DNA of 8,873 bases from Cellvibrionales bacterium UBA2034 (lineage in GTDB: Bacteria; Pseudomonadota; Gammaproteobacteria; Pseudomonadales; UBA7239). How positions within the stretch are numbered: the first letter of the stretch is position 1; each line of letters opens with the position of its first letter. Below are positions 7,562-8,873 of the stretch, piece after piece. Below the pieces are notes generated by a model that was not told the DNA's origin, ran no database searches, and was given only the letters and a program-made list of their open reading frames with translations. The DNA lies in the NCBI GenBank assembly GCA_002333095.1, contig DDBK01000087.1, positions 1,986 to 10,858 on the forward strand, read 5' to 3'. The position numbers were made by a program, and so were the translations under genes.

Positions 7562-7704
7562 CGGATTGGAAGGATCGGGAACAAGTGGCGCATTATCGCC
7601 ATTTCAGCCAAATCACGCCAGATAAATACCCATCGCGCAACGGCGCACTTTTGCTGGACACCATTGCCTGCTAGATTCTCCTTTTGGATTTTGAGTACTC
7701 CACG
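7562..7704. other. Divergent promoter region between argS and the nucleotidyltransferase–glycosyltransferase gene
   Basis: These 143 bases must drive argS leftward and the fusion gene rightward, unless both are read from elsewhere. On the minus strand GATAAT (7598-7593) could be an argS -10 box but no good -35 box is found at 16-18 bases. On the plus strand TTGCTG (7651-7656) and TAGATT (7672-7677) are a poor pair, 15 bases apart. I see no riboswitch, T-box-like element or clear terminator. The rightward frame is closed by TAG at 7672-7674. Confidence 0.35.
7586..7601. repeat. Short inverted repeat in the argS leader
   Basis: TGGCG (7586-7590) and CGCCA (7597-7601) form a perfect 5-base inverted repeat around a 6-base centre, CATTAT. 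It lies about 25 bases before the argS start codon, and the argS-strand GATAAT falls within it. It could be an operator overlapping a promoter or a small leader hairpin. At this length chance is a real alternative. Confidence 0.3.
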
Positions 7705-8873
7705 ATGTTTGAAGTTGGCGTTATTCCAGCAGCTGGCGCAGGTTTGCGGCTGTATCCCTACACACAGTTCACGCCCAAAACCCTGCTGGAAGTTGGTGGC
7801 GAGTCTCTGCTGCGGCGCAATATTGCCATCCTGCGAGACCAGCTTGGCGTCAAAACCGTCTTTATTATCATCGGTCATCAGGGCGAACAGATCCGTGCAG
7901 CATTGGGTGATGGTGCCAGCACCGGGGTGCGTATCGAGTACGTGGAATGTGAAGATATCAATGCAGGCCTTGCCCGTGGCTTGTTGCTGTTGCGCAATAA
8001 AATCAGTGGCAATTTTCCTGTCATTCTTGGCGATGAACTGTATCTCGGCAGCAACCACCAACAATTATTGCGTTATGCCCAACAACCTGTCGGCGCAGTG
8101 TGCGGCATCAAGGTAACCGGTGACACTACCCTGATTCGCAAGAACTATGCCGTGACTGTTGAAAACGACCGCATCACATCACTGGTGGAAAAACCGGAGA
8201 CCGTGACAACACATTTTCTCGGCTGCGGCACATATATTTTTTCTACGGCTATTTTTGATGCTATCGACAATACACCACCTTCCCGCAAGACCCACCGCGT
8301 GGAGTTAACCGATGTCATTGAGCAACTGGTAAGGAACGGCGCGGATGTGAGACCCGCCTTGCTGAAAGGCGGCTACAGGAATATCAATTATCCGGAAGAT
8401 TACAACAGCGCGATGAACCTGTATCGCAAAATACATTTTGATGAATACAAAATCAGCCTGGTGATTCCTGCCTACAATGAAGTCGCTGCAATTGGCCAGG
8501 TCATTGAAGATTTTTCTGATCAAGTGGATGAAATTGTAGTAGCAGACAATTGTTCCCCTGACGGTACTGGCGATATTGCACGCGAAGCCGGTGCAAAAGT
8601 AATTTCAGAAAGCTTTGCAGGGTATGGTGCCGCCCTGCGTCGTGCACTGGATGCTGCAACGGGCGACATCCTGGTCCTGATGGAAGGCGACGCTTCATTT
8701 ACCGCCGATGATTTGCCAAAAATCCTTGCCTATATGCGTGATGCCGATATGGTAATCGGTACACGCACCACCAAGCAGATGATCGAGCAAGGTGCAAACA
8801 TGGATGCATTCCTGCGCTGGGGTAATGTGCTGGCCGCAAAAGTATTGCAATTTTTATGGATACGGCAGGGGGC
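7705..8873 (+). CDS. Bifunctional sugar-phosphate nucleotidyltransferase – family 2 glycosyltransferase fusion (3' end cut by window edge)
   Basis: The frame is open for 389 codons to the window edge with no stop. Residues 1 to about 240 form an NTP_transferase domain. It has the nucleotide-binding signature AAGAGLRLYPYTQFTPKTLLEVGG (9-32, with Lys25), GDELYL (109-114) where Asp110 should bind metal, and VEKPE (161-165), as in sugar-1-phosphate nucleotidylyltransferases. After a linker of about ten residues, KISLVIPAYNE (249-259) opens a GT-A family 2 glycosyltransferase domain of the dolichyl-phosphate-mannose-synthase type. It shows VVADNCSPDGTG (278-289), GYGAALRRALDAATGD (306-321), MEGDASF (326-332) at the metal-binding DxD-like position, and MVIGTR (349-354). 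No membrane span appears before the cut. The inferred role is to make an NDP-sugar and transfer a sugar to a lipid or polymer; the sugar and acceptor cannot be read. ATG 7705 is the first ATG after the in-frame stop at 7672, with only a weak GAG at 7693-7695 before it. Confidence 0.9.
   Translation, partial: MFEVGVIPAAGAGLRLYPYTQFTPKTLLEVGGESLLRRNIAILRDQLGVKTVFIIIGHQGEQIRAALGDGASTGVRIEYVECEDINAGLARGLLLLRNKISGNFPVILGDELYLGSNHQQLLRYAQQPVGAVCGIKVTGDTTLIRKNYAVTVENDRITSLVEKPETVTTHFLGCGTYIFSTAIFDAIDNTPPSRKTHRVELTDVIEQLVRNGADVRPALLKGGYRNINYPEDYNSAMNLYRKIHFDEYKISLVIPAYNEVAAIGQVIEDFSDQVDEIVVADNCSPDGTGDIAREAGAKVISESFAGYGAALRRALDAATGDILVLMEGDASFTADDLPKILAYMRDADMVIGTRTTKQMIEQGANMDAFLRWGNVLAAKVLQFLWIRQG

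Noticed and set aside
7558..8064. Minus-strand open frame of 168 codons opposite the start of the nucleotidyltransferase gene
   Set aside because: It covers the well-supported nucleotide-binding signature in antisense, runs into the argS start region and shows no known motif.
7442..8116. Plus-strand open frame of 224 codons across the argS start, the gap and the nucleotidyltransferase start
   Set aside because: It crosses two confidently assigned genes in other frames and has a composition unlike a real protein (rich in Cys, His and Ser).

Overview
The window is ordinary bacterial chromosome, densely packed with coding sequence, from a Gram-negative bacterium. It is most likely a betaproteobacterium. 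That rests on the gene order argS – FtsN-like SPOR gene – hslV – hslU, on the close resemblance of ArgS, HslV and HslU to proteobacterial proteins, and on moderate base composition. This placement is inference; no rRNA or lineage-specific marker is present. No tRNA, rRNA, CRISPR array, insertion sequence, phage gene or integration site was seen, and no gap without a gene exceeds about 150 bases.

Left part (1–3051). An fdhD gene, which makes a sulfurtransferase for formate dehydrogenase maturation, runs leftward off the window edge lacking only its last few codons. It is divergent from a small NTF2/SnoaL-fold gene that resembles ketosteroid isomerase but lacks two of the three catalytic residues. 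This is followed in the same direction by a full-length SulP anion transporter with a C-terminal STAS domain. Nothing in the sequence ties these three genes into one pathway.

Middle (3056–7561, all on the minus strand). In transcription order this block holds argS, a single-pass SPOR-domain (FtsN-like) envelope protein, and the HslV protease with its HslU unfoldase. The two protease genes overlap by 8 bases. Just upstream of hslV, inside the gap after the SPOR gene, lies a very good match to a sigma-32 heat-shock promoter. The protease pair can therefore probably be expressed on its own under heat stress as well as by read-through from argS. hslV starts with TTG. The hslU stop codon faces the SulP stop codon with only 4 bases between them.

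Right part (7705–end). Divergent from argS is a long open frame cut by the right edge. It encodes a sugar-phosphate nucleotidyltransferase domain joined in frame to a family 2 (dolichyl-phosphate-mannose-synthase-like) glycosyltransferase domain. This fusion is the most interesting object in the window: it suggests one polypeptide that both makes an activated sugar and transfers a sugar. I see no evidence for a wholly new multi-gene system here.
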